In this document: positions 16,749 through 25,425 of the stretch, piece by piece
Layout: every line of letters starts with the position of its first letter
How positions within the stretch are numbered: the first letter of the stretch is position 1
NCBI GenBank assembly: GCA_017484005.1
Contig: JAFUTY010000054.1
Coordinates: forward strand, 26,222 to 90,221
DNA from: Selenomonadaceae bacterium
Lineage (GTDB): Bacteria; Bacillota; Negativicutes; Selenomonadales; Selenomonadaceae
DNA: 64,000 bases
Reading direction: 5' to 3'
Notes under the pieces: generated by a model
Databases searched by the model: none
Seen by the model: only the letters and a program-made list of their open reading frames with translations
Told to the model about the DNA's origin: nothing
Program-made: the position numbers and the translations under genes

Positions 16749-17084
16749 TCAAATTCCCTCGCCATCGAGTCCTGTGAATCTCTGCATTTCCGTACGTTCC
16801 AACTGAATTCGATTTTTTGTGACTTTCACGACAAGTCTTCCAAATTGCAGACTTGAAAATTCTTTCCGAATTCGATCCGCGATCGATTTTTTCTGCGATT
16901 CAGTCAAATTCGATTCATCACGTTCAGACTTCCAATCAGATATTCGCAATTTTTGAAGTCGATCGATCTGCATCAAAAATCCATCTTGCGAAATCAAAAC
17001 TAGCTCACCAGAATTCAATTTTCCCAATTCATCGAGCACAAACTTCATGACTTCATCGGGAATTTCGCCGGCATGTAATTTCAC
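16749..17084 (-). CDS. Protein with two tandem DUF2292 (YezD-like) units
   Basis: This small protein of about 111 residues contains two copies of the YezD-type unit, which normally stands alone in a protein of about 60 residues. Unit 1 reads VLDELGKLNSGELVLISQDGFLM then IDRLQKLRI; unit 2 reads IRKEFSSLQFGRLVVKVTKNRI then LERTEMQRF. The start is probably GTG 17084, nine bases after GAAAGGAG (TTG 17087 is also possible). Function is unknown; in other bacteria single-unit members are found near sulfur-assimilation genes, but none is adjacent here. It lies downstream of pyrH after a terminator, and its end is six bases from the end of the convergent flavoprotein gene. Confidence 0.7.
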   Translation of the reverse strand: MKLHAGEIPDEVMKFVLDELGKLNSGELVLISQDGFLMQIDRLQKLRISDWKSERDESNLTESQKKSIADRIRKEFSSLQFGRLVVKVTKNRIQLERTEMQRFTGLDGEGI

Positions 17085-17102
17085 CAAAAATTTCTCCTTT
17101 CG

Positions 17103-17147
17103 CAAAAAAAGATCCGAGGATCAATCGATCTTCGGATCTCTTTTTAT
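17103..17147 (-). terminator. Terminator after pyrH
   Basis: GATCCGAGGATC (17111-17122) and GATCTTCGGATC (17127-17138) form a stem with a four-base loop; read leftward it ends in seven T. It separates pyrH from the DUF2292 gene, whose ribosome site begins directly after the T-run. Confidence 0.88.
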
Positions 17148-17155
17148 TAGTGGAT

Positions 17156-17170
17156 CAAACGTCACGTTTG
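17156..17170. repeat. 15-bp palindrome at a stop codon, copy 1
   Basis: CAAACGT-C-ACGTTTG abuts the pyrH stop codon (17171-17173). Near-identical palindromes occur at 35755-35769 (abutting a stop) and 40674-40688 (overlapping a stop). Confidence 0.75.
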
Positions 17171-17887
17171 TTACTCGTTTGAGACTGTCGTTCCAATATC
17201 TTCACCGAGTGCCGCTCGATAAATATTTTCGTACGGATCGATGTTGAAAACTACGAGAGGAATTTTGTTATCCATGCAAAGACTCGTCGCGGTTGAATCC
17301 ATGACTTGCAAGCCGCGATTCAAAATGTCGATGTATTGAATTCGAGCGAATTTTCGAGCGCGGGGATTTCGATTTGGATCTGCGTCGTAAATTCCATCAG
17401 TGCCTTTTTTCGCCATCAAAATCACATCGGCTTCAATTTCAGCGGCGCGAAGTGCAGCAGTTGTATCGGTTGAAAAATATGGATTTCCAGTTCCTGCACC
17501 AAATATCACGATTCGATTTTTTTCCAAATGACGAATCGCTTTGCGACGAATGTACAACTCTGCAACTTGACGCATTTCGATAGCAGTTTGAACGCGAGTT
17601 GCAACTCCCAATTTTTCGAGAGAATCTTGAAGAGCTAACGCATTCATGACCGTCGCGAGCATTCCCATATAATCAGCCGAGGCGCGATCCATTCCCTGCG
17701 CAGATCCTGCCAATCCCCGCCAAATATTTCCTCCGCCGACAACAATCGCGACTTCCAATCCCTCGTCATGAACTCGCTTGACTTCTTTCGAAATGTCTTC
17801 GACGACGAAAGGATTGATTCCAAAATTTTGATCGCCCGCTAAAGATTCACCGCTGAGTTTCAAAACGACGCGTTGATATTTTCTCAA
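17171..17887 (-). CDS. pyrH: Uridylate (UMP) kinase
   Basis: PyrH phosphorylates UMP to UDP in pyrimidine synthesis; it belongs to the amino-acid kinase fold. It has 238 residues, the family length. Motifs: [10 protein letters not shown] at residue 9, [45 protein letters not shown] and [12 protein letters not shown]. The start is TTG 17887, eight bases after GGGAGGA. In most Firmicutes pyrH sits beside tsf and frr; here it follows a penicillin-binding protein by 52 bases and is closed by its own terminator. Confidence 0.96.
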   Translation of the reverse strand: MRKYQRVVLKLSGESLAGDQNFGINPFVVEDISKEVKRVHDEGLEVAIVVGGGNIWRGLAGSAQGMDRASADYMGMLATVMNALALQDSLEKLGVATRVQTAIEMRQVAELYIRRKAIRHLEKNRIVIFGAGTGNPYFSTDTTAALRAAEIEADVILMAKKGTDGIYDADPNRNPRARKFARIQYIDILNRGLQVMDSTATSLCMDNKIPLVVFNIDPYENIYRAALGEDIGTTVSNE

Positions 17888-17939
17888 AAAAATTCCTCCC
17901 GAACATTTTATTCATGTCCCGCGATTGATTTTCCTACTT

Positions 17940-19997
17940 TCACGGCGAAAATGCAACCGTGATTAAAGTTTGAGCATCGACGATTTCTCCAGCGGATATC
18001 GATTGAGTATGAGCCCAGCCAGATCCCTCGGTTTTCAATCGCAAACCGACATTTTGAGCCAAGCTCGAAACTTCGCGAATCGATTTGCCGATGAAATTTG
18101 GAACTACAACTTTGCCTTCCGGAGCATTTTCATTGATCTCTTGAGATTGCATGATACTCGCGCGATCAGATCGCTTTTGAATTTTTGGAGCAGTCTCGCC
18201 AACTGTTTCATCCTCATACTCGAGATTTGCGATTTCTTCATTTGTCGGCTCGACATGCATGTATCGGAGAAGTTGGGAAAAAATCGATCCGGCAACTGGC
18301 GCAGCGATTTGTCCTCCGTAGAAATTTCCCTGCGGCTCGTCAATCATAACTAACACCGTGATTCGAGGATTTTCAACCGGCGCGAATCCACAGAATGACG
18401 CGATATAACTTCCTTCCATGTATCCAGTTCCATCGTCATTGATTTTTTGAGCCGTTCCAGTTTTTCCAGCGATTCGATATCCCTTGACTGCAGCCTTTCG
18501 CCCGCCTCCAGTTGCAACGACCTGCTCGAGCATTCCTGCCAATGTTTTATCTGTCGCCGAATCGATTGTCCGTCGAATCTCCTCGACTTGAGTCTCGCTG
18601 TAAATTGTTCCATCTGCATTTCGAATCGATTTAATGATGTGAGGTTTAAGAAGAATTCCATCATTTGCAATTGCAGCCATCGCTCTGACAAGTTGCAATG
18701 GAGTCACCGCGATTGATTGTCCGATTGCTGTCGTCGCGATATCTGAATCAGTCATAATTCCTGGATCTGGAAACAAAAGTCCATCTTCTTCGCCTGGCAA
18801 TTCGATTCCAGTTTTTTCTCCGAATCCAAATTTCTTGGCATATTCCATCAATTTATCTGCACCGAGTCTCAATCCAATTTGCGCAAATCCAGTGTTGAGC
18901 GAAGATTTCATGACGTCGATGAATGTGACAGTTCCAAAACTCTCGCCATTCCAGTTTTGAATTCTTCTTCCGGAAACCATGACAAATCCCGGATCGACGA
19001 AAATCTGATTCGGCGTGACAACTCCTTCTTGCAATGCTGCCGCGGCAACTATCGCTTTGAAAGTCGATCCCGGCTCGTAAATCATATTGACCGATCGATT
19101 TTTCCAATCCTCGGGATCATAATCCAAAAATCGATTGGGATTGTATGACGGTCTCGACGCCATTGCGATAATCTCGCCGGTTTTTGGATCCATAACGATG
19201 CAGGTTATCGCGCGAGGATTGTTTGCCGCCATCGCTTTATCGAGTTCCTGTTCGACGATGAATTGTGCTGCCGCATCGATTGTCAATTGAATTGTCTTAC
19301 AATATTCTCCCGAATATTTCCGGCGCAAAAAAATCGAATCAAGAATCGGGCGGGAGTGAGTATCTGTGACGAGACTCAATTCAGTGACTTCGCCCTTGAT
19401 ATATTGATCGTAAGTCTGCTCAACTCCATCGAGCCCAATATCATCTGTTCCGACGAATCCTATGACATTCGCCGCCAAGACATCGCTCGGATAATATCGC
19501 TTTGCCTCGTCGCGAAATCCTAAACACGTTGAATATTCCTTTTCGCGAATCAATTTTCGAACGGCCTCATACTCTGCATTCTCGAGCCGGCGTTTTATCC
19601 ATACAAATCCACCGCCATAATCGATATCCTCTAAAATTTCCGATTCAGAAATTCCGAGGAGCGGTGCAAGATCTGCCGCAATTTGATTCGGATCTTTGAC
19701 GTGATTCGGATCGACAAACAGCGATTTTGTCATCGTGCTAACTGCCAATTCGCGACCGTTGCGATCCAGAATCGTTCCGCGAGGAGATTGAACTGAATAC
19801 TGCTGCCCGACTTGAAATCTCATTCGTTCAGCTAATTCCTCGCCCATAACTAATTGAAGATATCCATATCGCAAAACGACAATCAATAACATCGCGAGGA
19901 GAACTATAACCATGTATCGAATTCGAACTTGAACTTGCGCACGATTATTGACAACTGGTTTTGAAACTGATTTTTCAATCGATTTTTCGTTCGGCAT
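17940..19997 (-). CDS. PASTA-domain penicillin-binding protein (FtsI/SpoVD-type transpeptidase)
   Basis: A class B PBP of about 685 residues that cross-links septal or cell-wall peptidoglycan. One N-terminal membrane helix (about 28-50) is followed by a dimerisation domain, then the transpeptidase with the active-site motifs STFK, SLN and KTGTAQ in the right order. One PASTA unit (VVVPNFIGKSIREVSSLAQNVGL) ends the protein. I prefer the ATG at 19997; a TTG at 20003 overlaps the telA stop. Neither has a clear ribosome site, so translation is probably coupled to telA. Usually such genes sit in the division and cell-wall cluster; here it is between telA and pyrH. Confidence 0.92.
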   Translation of the reverse strand: MPNEKSIEKSVSKPVVNNRAQVQVRIRYMVIVLLAMLLIVVLRYGYLQLVMGEELAERMRFQVGQQYSVQSPRGTILDRNGRELAVSTMTKSLFVDPNHVKDPNQIAADLAPLLGISESEILEDIDYGGGFVWIKRRLENAEYEAVRKLIREKEYSTCLGFRDEAKRYYPSDVLAANVIGFVGTDDIGLDGVEQTYDQYIKGEVTELSLVTDTHSRPILDSIFLRRKYSGEYCKTIQLTIDAAAQFIVEQELDKAMAANNPRAITCIVMDPKTGEIIAMASRPSYNPNRFLDYDPEDWKNRSVNMIYEPGSTFKAIVAAAALQEGVVTPNQIFVDPGFVMVSGRRIQNWNGESFGTVTFIDVMKSSLNTGFAQIGLRLGADKLMEYAKKFGFGEKTGIELPGEEDGLLFPDPGIMTDSDIATTAIGQSIAVTPLQLVRAMAAIANDGILLKPHIIKSIRNADGTIYSETQVEEIRRTIDSATDKTLAGMLEQVVATGGGRKAAVKGYRIAGKTGTAQKINDDGTGYMEGSYIASFCGFAPVENPRITVLVMIDEPQGNFYGGQIAAPVAGSIFSQLLRYMHVEPTNEEIANLEYEDETVGETAPKIQKRSDRASIMQSQEINENAPEGKVVVPNFIGKSIREVSSLAQNVGLRLKTEGSGWAHTQSISAGEIVDAQTLITVAFSP

Positions 19998-19999
19998 TT

Positions 20000-21175
20000 T
20001 CAATTTTGTCTCGGCGCATCAAGTCTAGTGCCAGTTTGCATGAGTGCAGTTTTGAGTCTGCCTTCAATCTCGAGCAGTTCCTTTTCAGCAGTCTTTCGAC
20101 GTTCGCGACCCTCACGCTGAATTCTCACTGTCTCCTCAAGCGCAGAAATCAGATCCTCATTGACTTTTTTAACCGTCTCGACGTCAACAATTCCACGCTC
20201 ATTTTCCTTTGCCGTCTCAACTGTATTCATTTTCAACATCTCGGCATTTCGTTTTAACAGATCATTTGTCGCGTTGGAAAGATCTCTCTGCATTTGCAAA
20301 GTTTCCTGCTGTCGCGATAATCCAAGTGCTAAAACGATCTGATTTTTCCAAAGCGGAATCGTGTGAAAGATCGCTGTTTGAACTCGATCTATCAAGACGC
20401 GATCATTATTTTGAATCATTCGAATCTGCGGCGCAGTTTGAATCGCGAGAGTTTTGCTGATTTTCAGATCGTGAATTTTTTTCTCGAATCGATCGACACT
20501 CTGCTCAAAATCTGCGACGACTTGAACTGCCATCGGATCTCCAGAATCCTGTGCCTGCTGACGAAGTCTCGGAAGTGTTGACGATCTCATCTCCTCGAGC
20601 TTCTCCTCGCCGGCTTGAATATAGAGCTGCAACTCCTTGAAATACGTCAGATTTTTCTCGTACATAGAATCAAACATCGCGACGTCTTCCATCAATTGAA
20701 CTTTCGATCGCTCGAGCCCTGCTTGAATTCGCTCGATTTGCGTATTGACTTTTCCATATTCAACCATCATTTTCTCAGCTTTTTTCTTTGCGCCGCCGAT
20801 TATTGGAAGTCGATCGAAAAATGATCCTTTGTCATTCGCTTTTGCATCGAAATCTTTGACATTCATGACAAGCTGTCCCAATAGATCTCCCGCTGGACCA
20901 GAATCTTTGACTCTAACTTTATCGAGAATTGCGTTTGAAAAATCGGCGAGCTCTTTTTGTGCTGGCGCGCCAAACGTCAAGGCGGAAGATGAATTTGTCA
21001 TATCGATGCTATCTTTGATCTGCTCGACTCGTTTTTTCTCAGCCGGAGTTAGATTCTCGACTTTTCGAGTGACTGATTCGATTTCCTGCGCTGTATTTGT
21101 TTCGACAAGCGCGGTTGACTGTTGATCTGAATTTTGTTTTTTCTGCATTAAATCCGCGAGATTTATATCTGCCAT
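20000..21175 (-). CDS. telA: TelA-family protein (toxic anion resistance family)
   Basis: This 391-residue, largely alpha-helical, cytosolic protein matches the TelA/KlaA family: GDLLGQLVMNVKDFD near residue 95, then long coiled-coil stretches and the conserved core RQQETLQMQRDLSNATNDLLKRNAEMLK, followed by RGIVDVETVKKVNEDLISALEE. The family is linked to tellurite resistance and envelope stress, but its mechanism is not clear. ATG 21175 follows GAGGAGG. It lies directly downstream of the XpaC-like gene, its usual partner, with a hairpin repeat between them, and overlaps the PBP gene. Confidence 0.92.
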   Translation of the reverse strand: MADINLADLMQKKQNSDQQSTALVETNTAQEIESVTRKVENLTPAEKKRVEQIKDSIDMTNSSSALTFGAPAQKELADFSNAILDKVRVKDSGPAGDLLGQLVMNVKDFDAKANDKGSFFDRLPIIGGAKKKAEKMMVEYGKVNTQIERIQAGLERSKVQLMEDVAMFDSMYEKNLTYFKELQLYIQAGEEKLEEMRSSTLPRLRQQAQDSGDPMAVQVVADFEQSVDRFEKKIHDLKISKTLAIQTAPQIRMIQNNDRVLIDRVQTAIFHTIPLWKNQIVLALGLSRQQETLQMQRDLSNATNDLLKRNAEMLKMNTVETAKENERGIVDVETVKKVNEDLISALEETVRIQREGRERRKTAEKELLEIEGRLKTALMQTGTRLDAPRQN

Positions 21176-21225
21176 TGAAATTTCCTCCTCTGAATTTAAA
21201 ATCTCAAACCTAAATTTGATCTTTT

Positions 21226-21261
21226 AAATTTATACTCAAAATCGATTTCCAGTATAAATTT
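21226..21261. repeat. 11-bp inverted repeat with 14-base loop, copy 2
   Basis: AAATTTATACT (21226-21236), 14-base loop, AGTATAAATTT (21251-21261). The arms are identical to those of copy 1 at 2621-2656, while the loop sequence is different. It lies three bases beyond the stop of the XpaC-TM2 gene. Confidence 0.8.
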
Positions 21262-21263
21262 GA

Positions 21264-22340
21264 TCAATCTTCATCGACGTATTGAATGTAAAAATCCTCG
21301 AGCGGCATGAAGATGTATCGAATTCCTTCCGCAATACTTATCCAAGTCGGAATACTTGTCCAACAGAAAAATAGATACATCACGCCTTGCAAATTTTTTC
21401 GCTGATAGAATTTATGTGCACCGAATGATCCAAAGAAAATCGCGAGGATTGACATGATCGATTTTTCTTTGATCGCTTTCATTCTTTCATGTTCAGTCAA
21501 AAATGTTCCTTGACGGCGGCGAATCAATCGACGATCTTCACGCAATGGTATCGATTGAATTCTTCGATTGTCACGCTCGATATGATCCATATTGTAATTT
21601 GTGATTCGACCTTGAGAAACATTTGCCCACTCGCGCTCCTCGATAACTTCCGGTTCGATTGGTTTTTGATCCTCACGTTCAAATTCATGCTCTGGATCTC
21701 CAAATTTTGGAACATCGCGAATCACTTTCTCCCGCTTGATTCCCTCAGCGTCCATCTGTTGATTCATGACTTCCAATTCCGCGTCAGTTGATAACATTTT
21801 TTCGCGAAGAAGTCTCTCGAATTGATCTGCATACGCCTCGTCAATTCCATAAAGCGTCGCTTTCATTCGATTTTTTTGATCCTCGACTCCCGCCGTCGTG
21901 AGTCCAGTTGATTCGAGATCGTGAAAGCTGTTGACTAAACTCAATGCTCGATCTTGATAATAATCGATGAATTTGTTTGCCGATGGAATTTTGTCCGGAT
22001 ATTTTTCGAGATACATCAGCATCGAATGAGCGACTTTCTGCATCTGTTTCAACTGCTCGACGACTTCTTGATCTCGAATTTTTTTCTGCATATCCTCAAT
22101 CGCGTAATAATCTTTGACTGCTTTATCGAAACTTTCCTTGAGCATTGCAGCCTGTTCCGCGTCAAAATCTTTCAGCGAAATTGTTGGACGTCCTGGATTC
22201 ATTCGATTGAAAATTTCTTTCGATGCAAACAGAGTTCCGCCGAGCAGCGATGCAATTCCGAGAATCGAAAATTCATCGAGGAGCGAGATACCTCCAAATG
22301 CAATTAAGAAAATCGATGCAATTAACGAGAAATAATTCAT
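21264..22340 (-). CDS. XpaC-like protein fused to a C-terminal TM2 domain
   Basis: The start is ATG 22340 after AGAGGG, giving 358 residues. Two N-terminal membrane helices (about 3-40) are followed by a helical cytosolic region of the XpaC type (5-bromo-4-chloroindolyl phosphate hydrolysis family, partner of TelA). A charged linker comes next, then a TM2 domain at the C-terminus (KSIMSILAIFFGSFGAHKFYQRKNLQGVMYLFFC) with a further membrane segment. XpaC and TelA commonly occur together; the added TM2 domain is less usual. The biochemical role is unknown, presumably at the inner membrane. Confidence 0.8.
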   Translation of the reverse strand: MNYFSLIASIFLIAFGGISLLDEFSILGIASLLGGTLFASKEIFNRMNPGRPTISLKDFDAEQAAMLKESFDKAVKDYYAIEDMQKKIRDQEVVEQLKQMQKVAHSMLMYLEKYPDKIPSANKFIDYYQDRALSLVNSFHDLESTGLTTAGVEDQKNRMKATLYGIDEAYADQFERLLREKMLSTDAELEVMNQQMDAEGIKREKVIRDVPKFGDPEHEFEREDQKPIEPEVIEEREWANVSQGRITNYNMDHIERDNRRIQSIPLREDRRLIRRRQGTFLTEHERMKAIKEKSIMSILAIFFGSFGAHKFYQRKNLQGVMYLFFCWTSIPTWISIAEGIRYIFMPLEDFYIQYVDED

Positions 22341-22374
22341 GATGATCCCTCTTTTTTTAGACAATTCTATTTTG

Positions 22375-22403
22375 TTGAGTCGCGAAAACTTTTGTTGTAT
22401 TAT
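22375..22403 (+). promoter_or_regulatory. Candidate sigma-70 type promoter for the PAS-GGDEF-EAL gene
   Basis: TTGAGT (22375-22380), 17 bases, TATTAT (22398-22403). The predicted start of transcription is about 210 bases before the gene, leaving a long leader in which I see no clear structured element, only a nine-T run at about 22517. Confidence 0.45.
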
Positions 22404-22621
22404 ACAGATTAAATTCAGACACTGGCAATTAAATCTAGAGCCTTCCGAATTTTTCTCGAGAGTTTAACAAATCAATTCATGGCTCGCAACAAACTCGATT
22501 CAAGCAATCTGCAGGATTTTTTTTTCAGTTGTAGAAAAATTTCCCTCGAAACATTGATAGAGTTTGAAAAAATTTCCAAAATCCATGGAGTGAAAAGTAT
22601 GCAAAAAAGGAAGAATGATCT

Positions 22622-24328
22622 ATGACAATCAACAGAGAAAACGATCTGGCGATCGGACAAGATTCTCCGCTCTATCATATTCGTCAATTCTTCGACGCAA
22701 TTCAGCGCACAACGGACGAATATCTTTTCGTCGTAGATCTTTCAAGCGGGTTGACGCTCCTCTCAAATAATTTTGTGGAGGAATTCAATCTGCAGAGCAA
22801 TGTTATCACCGACATCGATTCGCTCCTGATGGAAAATATTTATCCGGATGATCAAGAGCGATATGCAGAATCGATTCACAACATTTTAATCGAAAAAGTT
22901 TCTGATACATATGAGCTCGAATTTCGTCTGTTGAATCAAGACGGTGATTATGGCTGGGCGGAGTGTCGTGGATTCATTTCGCATGATAAAGATGGAAATG
23001 AAATCATGCGAACGGGAGTTGTCTCGAGACTTGATAAACGTCGGCATGCTGATGATGTCACGGGACTGCTCAATCGATTTTCATTGAGTCGTGCTTTGCG
23101 TCAAGAATTATCCTCGCCGGATTCTCACGGTGCAGTTGTCTCGGTTGGATTGGATAATTTCCATGTTATCAGTGAGACGTATGGATATCATTTTGCAGAT
23201 ATCGCTATGAAACAGATCGCTCAAAATATCTCGAATGTTTTGCCGCCGGATGTGAATCTCTACAAACTCGACGGCGATCAATTCGCGTTGATGTTGCCAG
23301 ATGCAATGCCGGAAGAAATCGAGATCATTTTTGCGAGCATTCAGCTTTGTATGCGTGAGATTCGAAACGTCGAAGATACAATTTACTGCACTGCGTCCGC
23401 TGGAGCAGCATTCTATCCAACAGATGCAGACGATGAAATCACGATTCTCAAATACGCCGAGGCTGCAATGGAAATCGCTCGTCAGCAGGGCAGAGATCGA
23501 ATCGTATTTTTCTCGCAGGAAACTTACGATCGCTGGCGATATGATACGAGCATGCAGTCATTAATGCAAAACTGTATCGCTAGAGGCTGCGAGGATTTCT
23601 TCTTATGTTTCCAACCGCAGGTCGATGCAAAAAATGGACATTTGATCGGTGCGGAAGCATTACTTCGCTGGCGAGATAAAGATGGATCGATCATTGCGCC
23701 GATGCAGTTTATCCCGATGCTTGAAAAATCTCGAATGATCATTCCGGTAGGTCACTGGATTGTCGAGCAGGCGTTTGCAGTTTGTAAAGAGTGGCAGGAA
23801 TACATGCCGGATTTCCAAATGAGTATCAACATTTCGCTCTATCAACTCGAGGAGCACATGTTCTATCCATTTGTCAAAGATTGCCTCGATCGATATGGAT
23901 TGCGTCCTGAAACGATCACTTTCGAATTGACAGAGTCGCAGTCAGTTTCAGATTGGGAATTCGTCAATCGGCAGTTCAATCAATTTCATCAGCTCGGAAT
24001 CAAAATCGCAATGGATGATTTTGGCACAGGATATTCATCGCTCGGCTTTTTGAAAAATTTCTCATGCAATTTGATAAAGATCGATCGACTTTTTGTCCAG
24101 GACATTTTGACTGGCGCATTCGATCAAAATCTCGTGAAATATACGATCATGCTTTGTCATTCGATTGGCATGGAAGTTTGCATTGAAGGAGTCGAGGAGG
24201 AGGAGGCTTACATCTTCCTTCGCGATGAATGCAAGGCGGATATTATTCAAGGATTCTATTTTGGACGTCCGGAACGAAAGCAAGTATTTCTCCGACGTCT
24301 CAAGAGTTTAAAACGAAAGACGGGTTGA
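22622..24328 (+). CDS. PAS - degenerate GGDEF - EAL cyclic-di-GMP signalling protein
   Basis: The protein has 568 residues and no membrane helices. A PAS-like sensor domain spans about 20-140. The GGDEF domain (about 145-300) has LDGDQFAL in place of the GGDEF active-site motif, so cyclase activity is unlikely although GTP binding could remain. The EAL domain (about 315-560) keeps the catalytic set: GAEALLRW, ELTES, MDDFGTGYSSL, KIDRLF and IEGVEEEE. The expected activity is hydrolysis of cyclic-di-GMP, perhaps tuned by GTP. The ATG follows AAGGAAGAA. It stands alone, with its own promoter and terminator. Confidence 0.9.
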   Translation: MTINRENDLAIGQDSPLYHIRQFFDAIQRTTDEYLFVVDLSSGLTLLSNNFVEEFNLQSNVITDIDSLLMENIYPDDQERYAESIHNILIEKVSDTYELEFRLLNQDGDYGWAECRGFISHDKDGNEIMRTGVVSRLDKRRHADDVTGLLNRFSLSRALRQELSSPDSHGAVVSVGLDNFHVISETYGYHFADIAMKQIAQNISNVLPPDVNLYKLDGDQFALMLPDAMPEEIEIIFASIQLCMREIRNVEDTIYCTASAGAAFYPTDADDEITILKYAEAAMEIARQQGRDRIVFFSQETYDRWRYDTSMQSLMQNCIARGCEDFFLCFQPQVDAKNGHLIGAEALLRWRDKDGSIIAPMQFIPMLEKSRMIIPVGHWIVEQAFAVCKEWQEYMPDFQMSINISLYQLEEHMFYPFVKDCLDRYGLRPETITFELTESQSVSDWEFVNRQFNQFHQLGIKIAMDDFGTGYSSLGFLKNFSCNLIKIDRLFVQDILTGAFDQNLVKYTIMLCHSIGMEVCIEGVEEEEAYIFLRDECKADIIQGFYFGRPERKQVFLRRLKSLKRKTG

Positions 24329-24333
24329 ATCAT

Positions 24334-24366
24334 AAGGCAGGCTCAATCGAGTCTGTCTTTTATTTT
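24334..24366 (+). terminator. Terminator after the EAL gene
   Basis: AAGGCAGGCTC and GAGTCTGTCTT form an 11-bp stem with a four-base loop, followed by a T-rich stretch. It separates the gene from pheS. Confidence 0.82.
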
Positions 24367-24387
24367 TGAATTTAGGAGGCAATATCT

Positions 24388-25413
24388 TTGGAAAAACAAA
24401 TCGAGCAGATCAAGGAATCTGCGCTCGCGGCAATTCATGAATCGAAAAATTTGGTGGAACTCGATTCGATTCGCGTAAAATTTCTCGGAAAAAAATCTGA
24501 ACTCGCCTCAATTTCCAAAAACATGGGAAAATTATCGGCGGAAGATCGTCCGAGACTTGGAAAAATCAATCACGATGCTCGAGTCGAAATCGAATCTGCG
24601 CTCGACAAAAAAAAGATCGAACTCCAATCGCTTGAGCTCGATCAAAAATTGAAAACTGAATCAATCGATGTGACACTTCCAGGGCGTCGAAATATTCGGG
24701 GACACCTGCATCCAATCACGCTGACGCTCGATCGAATCAAAAAAATCTTCCTTAACATGGGATATTCAATCGAAGAAGGTCCAGAAATCGAGACAGATTA
24801 TTTCAATTTCGAGGCATTGAATCTGCCCAAAGATCATCCGGCGCGCGATATGCAGGATTCATTTTACATCACGGAAGAAATTCTGATGCGCACGCAGACA
24901 TCGCCGGTTCAAGCTCGAACAATGCAGGCTCATTCAAACAACGAGCCGATCAAAATGATTGCACCGGGTCGAGTCTATCGCCGCGACGATTATGACGCGT
25001 CACATTCTCCGATGTTCACGCAGGTCGAGGGACTCGTTATCGATCGCGGAATTCGATTCTCAGATCTCAAAGGAACTCTCGAAACATTTTTGAAACAGAC
25101 GTTCGGCTCGAAAGCAAAAATCAGACTTCGTCCGAGCTTTTTTCCATTCACTGAACCTTCGACGGAAGTTGATGTTTCATGCGTGATGTGCCATGGAAAC
25201 GGCTGCAGTGTCTGCAAGGGATCTGGCTGGCTCGAAATTCTCGGTGCGGGAATGGTTCATCCGCATGTTTTGGAAATGAGCGGTTATGATCCGAAAATCG
25301 TGAGTGGATTTGCGTTTGGACTGGGAGTCGAGCGAATCGCGATGTTGACTTATGGAATCGATGATTTGCGGCTCTTTTATGATAATGATGTTAGATTCTT
25401 GAAACAATTTTGA
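24388..25413 (+). CDS. pheS: Phenylalanyl-tRNA synthetase alpha subunit
   Basis: PheS holds the catalytic site for charging tRNA-Phe. It has 341 residues; an N-terminal coiled coil binds the tRNA, and the class II core contains [36 protein letters not shown] (motif 2 region), [17 protein letters not shown] and a motif-3 helix [22 protein letters not shown]. The start is TTG 24388, 10-11 bases after AGGAGG. It is followed 12 bases later by pheT, with which it forms an alpha2-beta2 enzyme. Confidence 0.97.
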   Translation: MEKQIEQIKESALAAIHESKNLVELDSIRVKFLGKKSELASISKNMGKLSAEDRPRLGKINHDARVEIESALDKKKIELQSLELDQKLKTESIDVTLPGRRNIRGHLHPITLTLDRIKKIFLNMGYSIEEGPEIETDYFNFEALNLPKDHPARDMQDSFYITEEILMRTQTSPVQARTMQAHSNNEPIKMIAPGRVYRRDDYDASHSPMFTQVEGLVIDRGIRFSDLKGTLETFLKQTFGSKAKIRLRPSFFPFTEPSTEVDVSCVMCHGNGCSVCKGSGWLEILGAGMVHPHVLEMSGYDPKIVSGFAFGLGVERIAMLTYGIDDLRLFYDNDVRFLKQF

Positions 25414-25425
25414 GAGGGAGATTGT

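Noticed and set aside
24367..24387. T-box leader controlling pheST
   Set aside because: Only 21 bases separate the upstream terminator from pheS, too short for a T-box, and the terminator closes the EAL gene.
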